NCBI GenBank assembly: GCA_964507185.1
Contig: CAZDOY010000015.1
Span: forward strand, 4,508-68,507
Direction of reading: 5' to 3'
DNA length: 64,000 nucleotides
DNA from: CAVRTJ01 sp964507185
Lineage (GTDB): Bacteria > Acidobacteriota > UBA4820 > DSQY01
Position numbers and translations under genes: made by a program. Positions 1 to 7,582 of the stretch are shown piece after piece. The notes beneath the pieces were generated by a model. That model was not told the DNA's origin. It did no database searches and saw only the letters and a list, made by a program, of their open reading frames with translations. Positions within the stretch are counted from its first letter, which is position 1. Each line of letters starts with the position of its first letter.

Positions 1-254
1 TCAGTCATTGCCGAGATAGAGCGCCTGCTGGCGCGGCGGGTGGATGCGGTGTCCAGGGGGCCTTCCGCTTACGACGTCCATTGGCGTTCCTGAGCCGGGA
101 GTGGGCCGCCGGGCGCCGGCGCGCTTCGATCCTGGACCGCTTACTCCCATCGCGGGCATACTGAGGAGAGCCCTGCGTTGGGGCCATGCGTCCCCGATTC
201 GTGCCATAGTAGGGCCTGCGCCGGCGTTGCGCGGGACGGACGGGAGAACCGGGC
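1..254. other. Leader region without a supportable gene
   Basis: No reading frame here has both a ribosome binding site and a recognisable product. A 68-codon frame on the minus strand ends exactly at the window edge, but it is rich in Arg, Pro and Gly and looks like random high-GC sequence. The stretch most likely holds the promoter of the transporter gene that follows. I could not pick out a convincing -35/-10 pair. Confidence 0.4.
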
Positions 255-1487
255 ATGAATCCGTGGAAGGGACTGCGCGGACTGCGAAAAGAAGTCTGGG
301 TCGTGGCGGCGGCCAGCCTCATCAACCGCGTGGGGATGATGGTGCTGCCCTTCCTGGTCCTGTACCTGACAGAGGCGAGGGGCTTCTCGGCCAGCCGGGC
401 GGGGCTCAGCCTGACGGTCTACGGCGTGGGCGGACTGGTGAGCGGTCCGCTGGCCGGGCGGCTCTGCGACCGTGTGGGGGCGGCCTCGGTCTTTCTCGCC
501 TCCCTGCTCGCTTCCGGGTTCTTCCTGATCGTTCTTCCCTTTCTCCGCAGCTACTTTGTCATCCTTGGCGTCGTTTTCGTCTGGTCCCTGTTCAGCGAGG
601 GGTTCCGGCCGGCGGCCATGACCTTCATCGCCGACTTCACGACGCCCGTCCAGCGCAAGCCCGCCTTCTCGCTCTACAGGCTGGCGATCAACCTGGGCAT
701 GAGCGTCGGTCCCGCTGCGGGCGGTTTCCTGGCCCTTCTGTCTTTCAACTATCTCTTCGCTGTGAACGCGGCCACCACCATTCTGGCCTCGGCCTTCATG
801 TTCGCGATGTTCGCGAAGCTCGGCGTGATGGGAAAGAGAACGGAAGCAGGCGGCTCGAGGGAGACCGCGGCCGACGCGGGTTTCACGTCCAGGCCCCTCA
901 GAGACGGCCGTTTCCTGTACTTTGCGCTGGCCATGGTGCCCATTGTCCTCGTCTACTTCCAGATCAGCGCGGCCTATCCGCTCTACCTCGTGCAGGACCT
1001 GAAACTGCTCGCGTCGGACTTCGGGCTCGTCTTCACGCTCAACACGGCCCTGATCATCCTCTTCGAAATCCCGCTCAACACCTGGATGATCCGATGGAAA
1101 CACCGAAACGCACTGGCGTTCGGGGCCTTCCTGTGCGCCGCCGGTTTCGGCATGACGGGCCTCGTTACCAGCTTCGCCGGAATCGCCGCCACGTGCGTCG
1201 TCTGGAGCGTCGGCGAGATGATCACCTTCCCCACGGCCTCGGCGGCGCTTGCGGACCTGACGCCCCAACGTGGGCGCGGCGCCTACATGGGGACGTTCAG
1301 CATGATCCGGGGAACGGCCGTAAGCATCGGGCCGTGGCTGGGGACGGCGGTCCTGCAGGGATTGGGAGCACCGGTCCTGTGGGGCGGGGCATTCGCCGTG
1401 GGAACCTCCTCGGCCGTCATGCTGTGGTTCGTTCGCGAGCCGCACGCGGCCGGCGCGGAGGCCCTGGAGCCGGCAACGAACAAGTAG
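255..1487 (+). CDS. MFS transporter, drug/proton antiporter-like (DHA1/MdtH type)
   Basis: The 410-residue protein has about twelve hydrophobic segments in two blocks of six, separated by a polar loop near residues 195-215, which is the major facilitator fold. The loop after helix 2 reads GPLAGRLCDRVG, the family's conserved loop 2-3 signature (G-x-L-a-D-R-x-G). A second conserved stretch, NLGMSVGPAAGGFL, lies near residue 140 and resembles the motif C region of antiporters. It should sit in the inner membrane and export small organic compounds; the substrate cannot be read from sequence. The ATG follows a GGGAGA box. The HD-GYP gene starts 71 bases downstream on the same strand, so the two may be co-transcribed, but they share no obvious function. 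Confidence 0.85.
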   Translation: MNPWKGLRGLRKEVWVVAAASLINRVGMMVLPFLVLYLTEARGFSASRAGLSLTVYGVGGLVSGPLAGRLCDRVGAASVFLASLLASGFFLIVLPFLRSYFVILGVVFVWSLFSEGFRPAAMTFIADFTTPVQRKPAFSLYRLAINLGMSVGPAAGGFLALLSFNYLFAVNAATTILASAFMFAMFAKLGVMGKRTEAGGSRETAADAGFTSRPLRDGRFLYFALAMVPIVLVYFQISAAYPLYLVQDLKLLASDFGLVFTLNTALIILFEIPLNTWMIRWKHRNALAFGAFLCAAGFGMTGLVTSFAGIAATCVVWSVGEMITFPTASAALADLTPQRGRGAYMGTFSMIRGTAVSIGPWLGTAVLQGLGAPVLWGGAFAVGTSSAVMLWFVREPHAAGAEALEPATNK

Positions 1488-1558
1488 GCGGAGGACTGCT
1501 AGGGCGGCGGGAATGCTGCGGGACCCGCGACGGTTTTCTTCTCTCTGGAGGAGAGACC

Positions 1559-2344
1559 ATGTCGAAGAGGATCGAGGTCGGAAGGTCCACGCTTCTTTCG
1601 TTGCTCGTCATGGCTAAGGTCATAGAGGCACACGACCCTTACTCGGGCGGTCACGTGTGGCGGACCAGTCGCTACGCCGGTGCCATGGCGCGTGCCGCGG
1701 GCTTTGAGGCGGGGGACGTCTTCCTGGCGGAACTCGGCGCCCTCATGCACGACGTGGGCAAAGTCGGCATATCCGACTCCATCCTGCTCAAGGAGGGAAA
1801 GATCACCGAGGACGAATTCGAGGTCATCCGGCGGCACCCCGAGATCGGGCACGACATCATTGCGAACCATCCGCTGGCGCCTCTGGTGGACCGCCCCATC
1901 ACGGAGCACCACCTCCGCGCCGACGGGAACGGCTATCCAGACCGGTTGAGGGGCACCCGGCCCTGGATCATCAGCCGTCTCGTCAGCGTCGTCGATGCCT
2001 TCGACGCCATGACGAGCTACCACCCCTGCCGCCGGGACGATGCGGTGGATTACGCCCTTCTCGCACTCAAGGAAGAGCGGGGCGGCCAGTTCGACGCCGA
2101 CCTCGCCGATACGTTCATCGAGCTCGTCCACCAGGGAACGGTTGACCACGTCCTGGACCACGCCGCGGAGGGGTTCCTGAACCTGGACTGCCCCGAGTGC
2201 GGGCCCATGATCTCGCAACCGGCGGGTGCCGGAGCGGACGAACTCGTGGTCTGCCCGTCCTTCGAGGACGAATTCGTCCTGGCCTTCGAGCCCGGCGCCT
2301 TCGACTGGGAATGGTCGGGCGGGGCGGCCCTTCCCGGCGCCTGA
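1559..2344 (+). CDS. HD-GYP domain protein, probable cyclic-di-GMP phosphodiesterase
   Basis: This 261-residue protein is almost entirely an HD-GYP domain. Metal-binding residues are visible in order: His32 (GGH), the His64-Asp65 pair in HDVGK, His93, His98, the His117-His118 pair, and GYP at 125-127 within DGNGYP. All expected ligands are present, so catalysis is plausible; the family hydrolyses cyclic-di-GMP and some members act on cGAMP. It has no receiver, PAS or membrane segment, so control must come from elsewhere. The tail after residue 200 carries a CPEC pair and then an acidic stretch of unknown role. The ATG follows a GGAGGAG box; longer in-frame readings overlap the transporter gene and are rejected. 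Confidence 0.85.
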   Translation: MSKRIEVGRSTLLSLLVMAKVIEAHDPYSGGHVWRTSRYAGAMARAAGFEAGDVFLAELGALMHDVGKVGISDSILLKEGKITEDEFEVIRRHPEIGHDIIANHPLAPLVDRPITEHHLRADGNGYPDRLRGTRPWIISRLVSVVDAFDAMTSYHPCRRDDAVDYALLALKEERGGQFDADLADTFIELVHQGTVDHVLDHAAEGFLNLDCPECGPMISQPAGAGADELVVCPSFEDEFVLAFEPGAFDWEWSGGAALPGA

Positions 2345-2349
2345 ACGTC

Positions 2350-2634
2350 TTACGTCAGCTTAGAACCGCAGCGTGTGCAGAATTCGTTGCCGGCGGCGAC
2401 AGATGCCCCGCAGGAGGGACAGGCCGAGGAGGCTTCTGTGGTCTCCGAACTCTTGGGAGCCTGCTCCGTGGCTTCCTGGGCTTCCCCCCTCGCGCCTTCC
2501 TTGAACGCGCGCATGGATTTGCCGAGGGACGAACCGAGCTGCGGCAGCTTGGAAGGACCGAACAGAAGGACGAGGATGGCCAGGACGAGGAGTATCTCTT
2601 CGGGCGAATCGATGAAACCTAGGGCGAGGAGCAT
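2350..2634 (-). CDS. tatA: TatA/E-like twin-arginine translocase protein with C-terminal zinc ribbon
   Basis: Residues 10-50 form a TatA/TatE module: a short membrane helix (EEILLVLAILVLLFG), the FGPSKLPQLGSSLG hinge, and the start of the amphipathic helix (KSMRAFKEG). TatA oligomers form the conduit that moves folded proteins through the inner membrane. The low-complexity linker is rich in Glu, Ala and Ser. After it, residues 70-94 carry CPSCG and CTRCG, a zinc ribbon that canonical TatA lacks. At 94 residues the length is normal for TatA. No tatB or tatC lies nearby. The stop codon faces the end of the HD-GYP gene six bases away (convergent). The ATG follows a GGAGA box. Confidence 0.85.
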   Translation of the reverse strand: MLLALGFIDSPEEILLVLAILVLLFGPSKLPQLGSSLGKSMRAFKEGARGEAQEATEQAPKSSETTEASSACPSCGASVAAGNEFCTRCGSKLT

Positions 2635-2930
2635 GGGCGTCTCCAGGGCCGGCAGGGGCGCCGGCGCAACAGTCCACCGCCGGGGCGAGGCCGGCCTGGA
2701 ACGGCTGGGGCGGTGAGGGAGTCGGGGTAAAGATCCGGGCTCATGGGTGGTCGCGATCCGCGGACCCCGCCGAGGGGGCCGCCGAGGCTGTTTCTCCGCA
2801 ATCTCCGCCGGCGGGCGCCGGCCGTGTGCCGGCGTTCCGGCTGGTGTGAAGAATATCGCCGGCCGGCGGCGCAGTCAAGCGAGGGCCCCTGATCCCTTGG
2901 TGACAAGGCTGACCTTGGGCGTGCGGCGGA

Positions 2931-3107
2931 TCAATCCGGGATCCGGAAGGTCCCGTCGAGGCGATCGAGCATGGCGTCGAAGCGCTCGTCGAGATCGGCG
3001 ATGGCATCGCGGAGTTCGTCCTCGGTGAGGCGGCCCGCGTCCAACTGCGCCTGCAGGAGGGCGCGCTGGTTTTCGTACCACTGGTCGGGATCGAAATTAT
3101 AGGTCAT
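2931..3107 (-). CDS. Small acidic protein of 58 residues, unknown function
   Basis: A short frame encodes an acidic, helix-prone peptide with repeated Asp/Glu-Leu patterns (RLTEDELRDAIADLDERF). It resembles the short linker or short C-terminal (SHOCT)-like helices seen in small bacterial proteins, but I do not assign a family. It starts at ATG and is divergent from the LD-carboxypeptidase gene, 124 bases away. The upstream box is weak. Codon use is GC-rich like its neighbours. It may be a real small gene; a longer upstream extension overlaps the promoter region of the divergent gene and is less likely. Confidence 0.5.
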   Translation of the reverse strand: MTYNFDPDQWYENQRALLQAQLDAGRLTEDELRDAIADLDERFDAMLDRLDGTFRIPD

Positions 3108-3231
3108 GGTCCACCTGGTCCCACATCTGTCGCACCGGGATCTGAAGGCCCCAGTATAAGCCTGCCGGCCGGGAAGGCCCAGTCCGGATGCGGATCGCGC
3201 GGAACGCACCGGTTCTGGTACACTTAGGCAT

Positions 3232-4092
3232 ATGAGCGGAAAGCCCGCCCCATCCCTGAAGATCAGGATCATCGCGCCGGCCGGACCGGTGAACGGCTCC
3301 GACCTGACCGCGGGCATCGATATGCTGCGCAGGCAGGGACATCAGGTGGCAGAGGCCCCCCACGTCAGAATGAAGGTGGGCTACTTGGCGGGGACCGACG
3401 ACGAACGGCTCGCGGACCTTCAGGACGCGCTAGACGCCCCCGGTGTGGACGTGATCTGGTTTGCACGCGGCGGTTACGGGACGACGAGACTTCTTGGCGG
3501 CCTGCGGGATGAAGGACTGCGCCGGCATCCCAAGATCATTGCGGGGTTCTCGGATGCCACAGCGCTCTATGCCTGGGCGCAGCGCATGCCGGGCACGACG
3601 CTTCTGTACGCGCCATCTGTCCAGGAATTGGCGAGAAAAGGCGTGTGCGTGCTCGATTCGGTGTGGTCGGCCCTGGCTGGAAGCCCCTCGCCCCTGCCTG
3701 GGAAGGGCGCCGGCTCCGCGGGTCCATTTCCCGTCGCGGGAGGGTGCCTGAGCATTCTGAGCGTGCTGGTAGGGACGCCGTGGGAGCCCGCCATCGCGGG
3801 CAGGTGGCTCTTTTTCGAGGACGTGGGCGAGCCCCTGTACCGGCTGGACAGGATGCTGACGCATCTCGACCAGGCGGGCTGGTTCGAGCGGGCCGCCGGC
3901 GTCCTGCTGGGCGGATTCACCGGGATGGGGGAGAGGGAATGCCCCGACGACGTCGCGCGCCGGGTAAGAGAACTCCTGGCTCCCGAAAGGCCGGTGATCA
4001 CCGACCTCCCCGTCGGCCACCGGACGGGCAAGCGCGTGCTTCCGCTCGGGCGCCCGGCACTGTGGGATGGTCAGAACCTGCTCTTTCCCTGA
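3232..4092 (+). CDS. LD-carboxypeptidase, peptidase family S66 (LdcA/MccF-like)
   Basis: This 286-residue S66 serine peptidase keeps the whole catalytic set. The nucleophile is Ser107 in GFSDAT, following ARGGYG at residues 79-83. Glu196 lies in FFEDVGE and His263 in GHRTGK. LdcA trims the terminal D-Ala from murein tetrapeptides during cell-wall recycling; MccF members cleave microcin C-type amidates. Length fits either, and no microcin genes are nearby, so wall recycling is the better guess. There is no signal peptide, so it should be cytoplasmic. The start ATG was chosen because the protein begins directly with the family's first strand (IRIIAPAGPV). Confidence 0.88.
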   Translation: MSGKPAPSLKIRIIAPAGPVNGSDLTAGIDMLRRQGHQVAEAPHVRMKVGYLAGTDDERLADLQDALDAPGVDVIWFARGGYGTTRLLGGLRDEGLRRHPKIIAGFSDATALYAWAQRMPGTTLLYAPSVQELARKGVCVLDSVWSALAGSPSPLPGKGAGSAGPFPVAGGCLSILSVLVGTPWEPAIAGRWLFFEDVGEPLYRLDRMLTHLDQAGWFERAAGVLLGGFTGMGERECPDDVARRVRELLAPERPVITDLPVGHRTGKRVLPLGRPALWDGQNLLFP

Positions 4093-4137
4093 AAAAGCGA
4101 TCGATGCCGGCGGCGCCCCGCTCCCTCCGTGCGGGGG

Positions 4138-5400
4138 TCACACGCCGGGAATGGTGTCCGCGATCCACTTCGCCGTGCGGTCGACGGCGCCCTTGTGGGC
4201 TTCCACTGCGATGAGGGCTTTCTTGCCGCAGGCCTCGGCCTGGGCAGGTTCTGAGAGAAATGCGGCGACGCGCTCGGCCAGCGCCCGGGGATCTTCGACC
4301 CGTGCGGCGCCCGAGCCGGCGAGAAGGCGCTCGGCGTCCTCCCGGAAGTTCTCCGTGTGCGGTCCGAAGAGCACCGGCTTACCCAGGAAGGCCGGTTCGA
4401 GGACGTTCTGCCCGCCCAGGGGCACAAGGCTCCCGCCCACGAATGCGGCAGTCCCCAGGGCGTAGGCGGACCAGAGCTCGCCGACCGTGTCGAGGATCAG
4501 GACATCCCAATCCGGTCCCGGACCGGCGGTACGCTCGACGCCTCTGAGGCCCAGCTTTTTGCACTCTTCCATGCAGACGGGCGTCCGGTTGAGGTGGCGC
4601 GGGGCGAGGATGAGCCGCGCGCCGGGCACGGAGGCCCTCACCGCGACGTGGGCCTCCAGAACGAGGGCCTCTTCCCCCTCGCGCACGGAACCGGCAACCC
4701 AGAGGGGTGCCTCCGGAATCCCCCGGGCGAGAGACGCTCTGACCTCCTCGAATGTTTCCGGGGGACGGAGGTCGTACTTGAGATTGCCCAGGACGACGAT
4801 CCTTTCGGAACTCGCGCCGAGGATGTGGAAGCGGGCCGCGTGCTCTTCGCTCTGGGCGGCCACGAAGACGTCCCTCAGGGCCTTTTCGTAGAGTCGTCTG
4901 AATTTCTGCGTCCTGCGGAAAGACCTGTCCGAGAGACGGGCATTCACGATGAATACGGGGACGCTGGACGTCCGGGCTTCACGGAAGAGCGTGGGCCAGA
5001 TTTCCGTCTCAACGAGCACGAGTGCCCGGGGACTGAGCCTCTTGACCGCACGCTTGGCGCACCCGGGAAGGTCCACGGGAAAGGCCTGGGGAGAAAGATC
5101 GGGGTGGCCTTCCTTTACGGCAAGGTCGAGGCCGGTGGCCGTGGTGCTCGTCAGGGCGACGGGCAGGCCCCTGGATTTCAGGACAGCGGCGAGACGCAGG
5201 GCGATCCGCACCTCGCCGACGGAGACCGCCTGGATCCAGATGGGCGCATCTTCCCGCGATTCGTAAAAGCCCAGCCGCTCCAGGAAACGGAAATTTCCCC
5301 GCTGCTTAATGGCCAGAAACAGAAGCCAGAAGGGGGCGAGGAGCAGGGACAACGTCCTATAGACCAGTCGCAAGCAGTCTCCTTTTCGGGGAAATGGCAC
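4138..5400 (-). CDS. waaA: 3-deoxy-D-manno-octulosonic acid (Kdo) transferase
   Basis: WaaA (KdtA, GT30) adds Kdo to lipid A precursor at the inner membrane. The N-terminus has one hydrophobic anchor (TLSLLLAPFWLLFLAI), followed by the acceptor-side domain with VSVGE, VETEIWP and NARLSDRS. The C-terminal CMP-Kdo-binding half has GGSLVPLGGQN-VLEPA and GPHTENF. All are family hallmarks, and 420 residues is the usual length. This gene marks the organism as a lipopolysaccharide maker. It overlaps the end of the upstream permease gene by 44 bases, implying co-transcription. A TTG nine codons in, preceded by GGAGA, is an alternative start that would shrink the overlap. Confidence 0.92.
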   Translation of the reverse strand: MPFPRKGDCLRLVYRTLSLLLAPFWLLFLAIKQRGNFRFLERLGFYESREDAPIWIQAVSVGEVRIALRLAAVLKSRGLPVALTSTTATGLDLAVKEGHPDLSPQAFPVDLPGCAKRAVKRLSPRALVLVETEIWPTLFREARTSSVPVFIVNARLSDRSFRRTQKFRRLYEKALRDVFVAAQSEEHAARFHILGASSERIVVLGNLKYDLRPPETFEEVRASLARGIPEAPLWVAGSVREGEEALVLEAHVAVRASVPGARLILAPRHLNRTPVCMEECKKLGLRGVERTAGPGPDWDVLILDTVGELWSAYALGTAAFVGGSLVPLGGQNVLEPAFLGKPVLFGPHTENFREDAERLLAGSGAARVEDPRALAERVAAFLSEPAQAEACGKKALIAVEAHKGAVDRTAKWIADTIPGV

Positions 5401-6169
5401 GGGATAACTCCTCCCCGAGGGTATTTAAGGCCCAAACCGTGAGGAAGAGAAGGGCCCCCGGGATCAACGCCAGGTGGGGGGCCTCCAGGAGGTAATCGCA
5501 CCCCGTGGCCAGCATCTCGCCCCACGAAGGGTTCGGGGGTTGGACGCCGAGCCCCAGGAAGGAGAGCCCCGCTTCCGACAGCATAACACCTGCGGCGCCC
5601 GCCGTGGCCTGCACGAGGAGAACGCTCACCGTGTTCGGCAGGATGTGGCGGCGCAGGATGTGGCTGGTCCGGCCGCCGGCCGCCGTGCCGGCCGTTACGA
5701 ATTCGCGCTGCTTGACCGAGAGGGTAACGGAACGCGCGAGGCGGGCGTACCCCACCCACGCCGTGGCCGAAAGGGCGAATACGAGCGGGACGAACCCGCG
5801 CCCCACGTAAGCCAGGATCGTGATGGCCAGGAGTATGCCCGGCAGCGCCATGAGCACGTCGATGACGCGTCCCACGAGGTGGTCCGTCAGTCCCTCCAGA
5901 TATCCGGCCAGAACGCCCACGCCCGTGCCGAGAGTCAGGGCGAGCAAGAGGGCCGAGGCGACGATTATCAGGGAGAGGCGGCCGCCGTACAGCACACGCG
6001 TCAGGACGTCCCGGCCGAGGTCATCCGTGCCGAGCCAGTGTGCCGGGGACGAGCCGGCGAGCCTGTCCGAAAGGTCCTGCTGGGCGTAGCGGTAAGGGGC
6101 GACCCAGGGCGCGAGCAGGGCGCTCAGGACCCAGAGCACGACAAAAAGGACCGCAAGCTTCTTAGCCAT
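5357..6169 (-). CDS. Peptide/nickel-type ABC transporter permease, DppC/OppC family
   Basis: The 270-residue protein has an N-terminal helix, then the OppC signature WLGTDDLGRDVLTRVLYGGR, then about five more membrane segments. The cytoplasmic loop VTAGTAAGGRTSHILRRHILPN is the EAA motif that contacts the ATPase. Near the end is LGLGVQPPNPSWGEML, typical of this family. It should pair with the DppB-like permease encoded just upstream (8-base overlap) to form the membrane channel for peptides or similar solutes. No solute-binding protein or ATPase gene is adjacent, so those parts must be encoded elsewhere in the genome. Confidence 0.9.
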   Translation of the reverse strand: MAKKLAVLFVVLWVLSALLAPWVAPYRYAQQDLSDRLAGSSPAHWLGTDDLGRDVLTRVLYGGRLSLIIVASALLLALTLGTGVGVLAGYLEGLTDHLVGRVIDVLMALPGILLAITILAYVGRGFVPLVFALSATAWVGYARLARSVTLSVKQREFVTAGTAAGGRTSHILRRHILPNTVSVLLVQATAGAAGVMLSEAGLSFLGLGVQPPNPSWGEMLATGCDYLLEAPHLALIPGALLFLTVWALNTLGEELSRAISPKRRLLATGL

Positions 6170-7085
6170 CGTACCGCACCCTGGGATCCAGCCACGCGTA
6201 GAGAAGATCCGTGGACAGGTTGACGAGGAGGGTCACGACCGCGAAGAGAAGGACCACACCCTGAACAACCGGGTAGTCCCGGCCGCTGATGGCGTTGAGG
6301 ACGAGCGTGCCGAGGCCGGGCCAGCGGAAGATCTTCTCCGTGAGGATGGCGCCCGTCAGAAGCGCGCCGAACTGCAGGCCGATGACCGTGACCACGGGCA
6401 GCATGGCGTTCTGGAGGGCGTGCTTCCTGAAGGCGCTGCGATTGGACAGGCCCTTCATGAGGGCCGTGCGCATGTACTCGCGGTCCTCCTCTTCGCCGAG
6501 GGAAGCCTTGATGATGCGTGTCAGCAGGGCCGACATGGGCACGGCGAGGGTCAGGGCCGGGAGAAAGAGGCTGCCGGGTTCGTCGGCGCCCGAAACGGGG
6601 AACCATGGGAGTTCCACGGCAAAGGCCATGAGGAGAAGGGGACCGAGGAAGAAGGACGGCAGGGACAGGCCCGCGCTGGAGTAGAAGTTGACGGTGCGGG
6701 CGGACAGGCAGTTCTTCCTTCGCGCGGCGATGAGGCCGAAGGGAAAGGCGATCAGGCACGCCAGGAGCATGGCGGAACATCCCAGCCTGGCCGTCTGCGG
6801 AAAGGCGCGGTCGAGTTCCTCGATGACCGGCTCCTGGTTTCTGATGGAGGTGCCGAGGTGCCCGGTGGCGAGACCGGCAAGATAGTCCACGTACTGGCGG
6901 GTTAGCGGTTCGTCCAGATGGAGGACGTGCCGGAGTTCGGCCTGCTTTTCCAAAGGCGCGTTTTCGCCGAGCATAATATCCACGGGATCGCCCGGCATAG
7001 CCCTGTTCAGGAAGAAGACCAGGGTCAGGAGTCCGAGCAGGGTCGGAACGAACATCAACAGTCGCCATGCGGCGTATCGGCGCAT
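6162..7085 (-). CDS. Peptide/nickel-type ABC transporter permease, DppB/OppB family
   Basis: This 307-residue membrane protein begins with the typical DppB N-terminal helix (RLLMFVPTLLGLLTLVFFLNR) and continues with MPGDPVDIMLGENAP and then LDEPLTRQYVDYLAGLATG-HLGTSI. The EAA loop (YMRTALMKGLSNRSAFRKHA) contacts the ATPase. TEKIFRWPGLGTLVLNAI and the closing DPRVRY are family markers. The ATG used here follows AGAAGGTGG; an earlier in-frame ATG 26 codons upstream lacks such a site. Together with the overlapping DppC-type gene it forms a heterodimeric permease, and the row continues into waaA. Confidence 0.9.
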   Translation of the reverse strand: MRRYAAWRLLMFVPTLLGLLTLVFFLNRAMPGDPVDIMLGENAPLEKQAELRHVLHLDEPLTRQYVDYLAGLATGHLGTSIRNQEPVIEELDRAFPQTARLGCSAMLLACLIAFPFGLIAARRKNCLSARTVNFYSSAGLSLPSFFLGPLLLMAFAVELPWFPVSGADEPGSLFLPALTLAVPMSALLTRIIKASLGEEEDREYMRTALMKGLSNRSAFRKHALQNAMLPVVTVIGLQFGALLTGAILTEKIFRWPGLGTLVLNAISGRDYPVVQGVVLLFAVVTLLVNLSTDLLYAWLDPRVRYDG

Positions 7086-7582
7086 CCACCTTCTCCCAGG
7101 CCATTCTAGCAGGTGAAGAAGAAGTGAACAGCGGCCAAGTGATCCGGTCGGGGGTGGGTGCAAGAGGGACCGGATCGTAAGCGGGTGAGTACGCTATTCA
7201 GTGATGAAGGCGCGGCGCACAGCGCGGGTGGGTTGGAGGCACGCGCATCAGAAAAGCCTTTTCCAGAGACCTATCCATGACCGGTTTCACTGCAGGTCGT
7301 GCCGTGGCCCGCCATGGGGTGCCGCGGGCACCGAGGCGAACGAACATGCGAAGTCCTGTACGATCCCATGAGGCTTTCATCTCCACCGGCTGGAGGCGGC
7401 TGAGGAACCCGCGCGCGACCTGCGAGAGTTTTTTTCAGCAGCCTGCCAGAGGAACTCTCATTGGCCTTTCGGCCTTGGCCCTGAGAGAAGACAATTCTCC
7501 GCTTCCTTGCCGCCTGCCGAGTCCGCAATCCCACATTCGCCCTCTCCTTTTCCACCGCCGGGGTTCAGGGTATCCTTCTTAC
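7086..7582. repeat. Gene-free 0.5 kb spacer with degenerate repeat fragments
   Basis: No gene is supported here. Around 7290-7335 a stretch containing GGTGCCGCGGGCACC resembles, in inverse orientation, part of the long repeat at 25640-25690. Around 7425 there is a run TTTTTTTCAGCAGCCTGCC. From about 7455 to 7575 the sequence resembles the pyrimidine-rich element seen at 22425-22550 and 31600-31715 (CTTTCGGCCTTGGCCCT, then spaced GAAGAC and CTTCC blocks). All matches are by eye and imperfect. The spacer also separates the divergent permease and deacetylase genes, so promoters for both must lie here. Confidence 0.5.

Noticed and set aside
1..207. 68-codon minus-strand frame at the window edge
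   Set aside because: No ribosome site, biased Arg/Pro/Gly composition and no family resemblance.
44..1558. Long plus-strand frame reading through the transporter gene into the HD-GYP gene
   Set aside because: It overlaps the MFS gene in another frame, is Arg/Gly/Pro-rich with no recognisable domain, and the HD-GYP gene has its own GGAGGAG site and ATG at 1559.
4357..5442. Long plus-strand frame opposite waaA
   Set aside because: It is antisense to a clear GT30 gene and its composition follows the complementary codons; a high-GC shadow.
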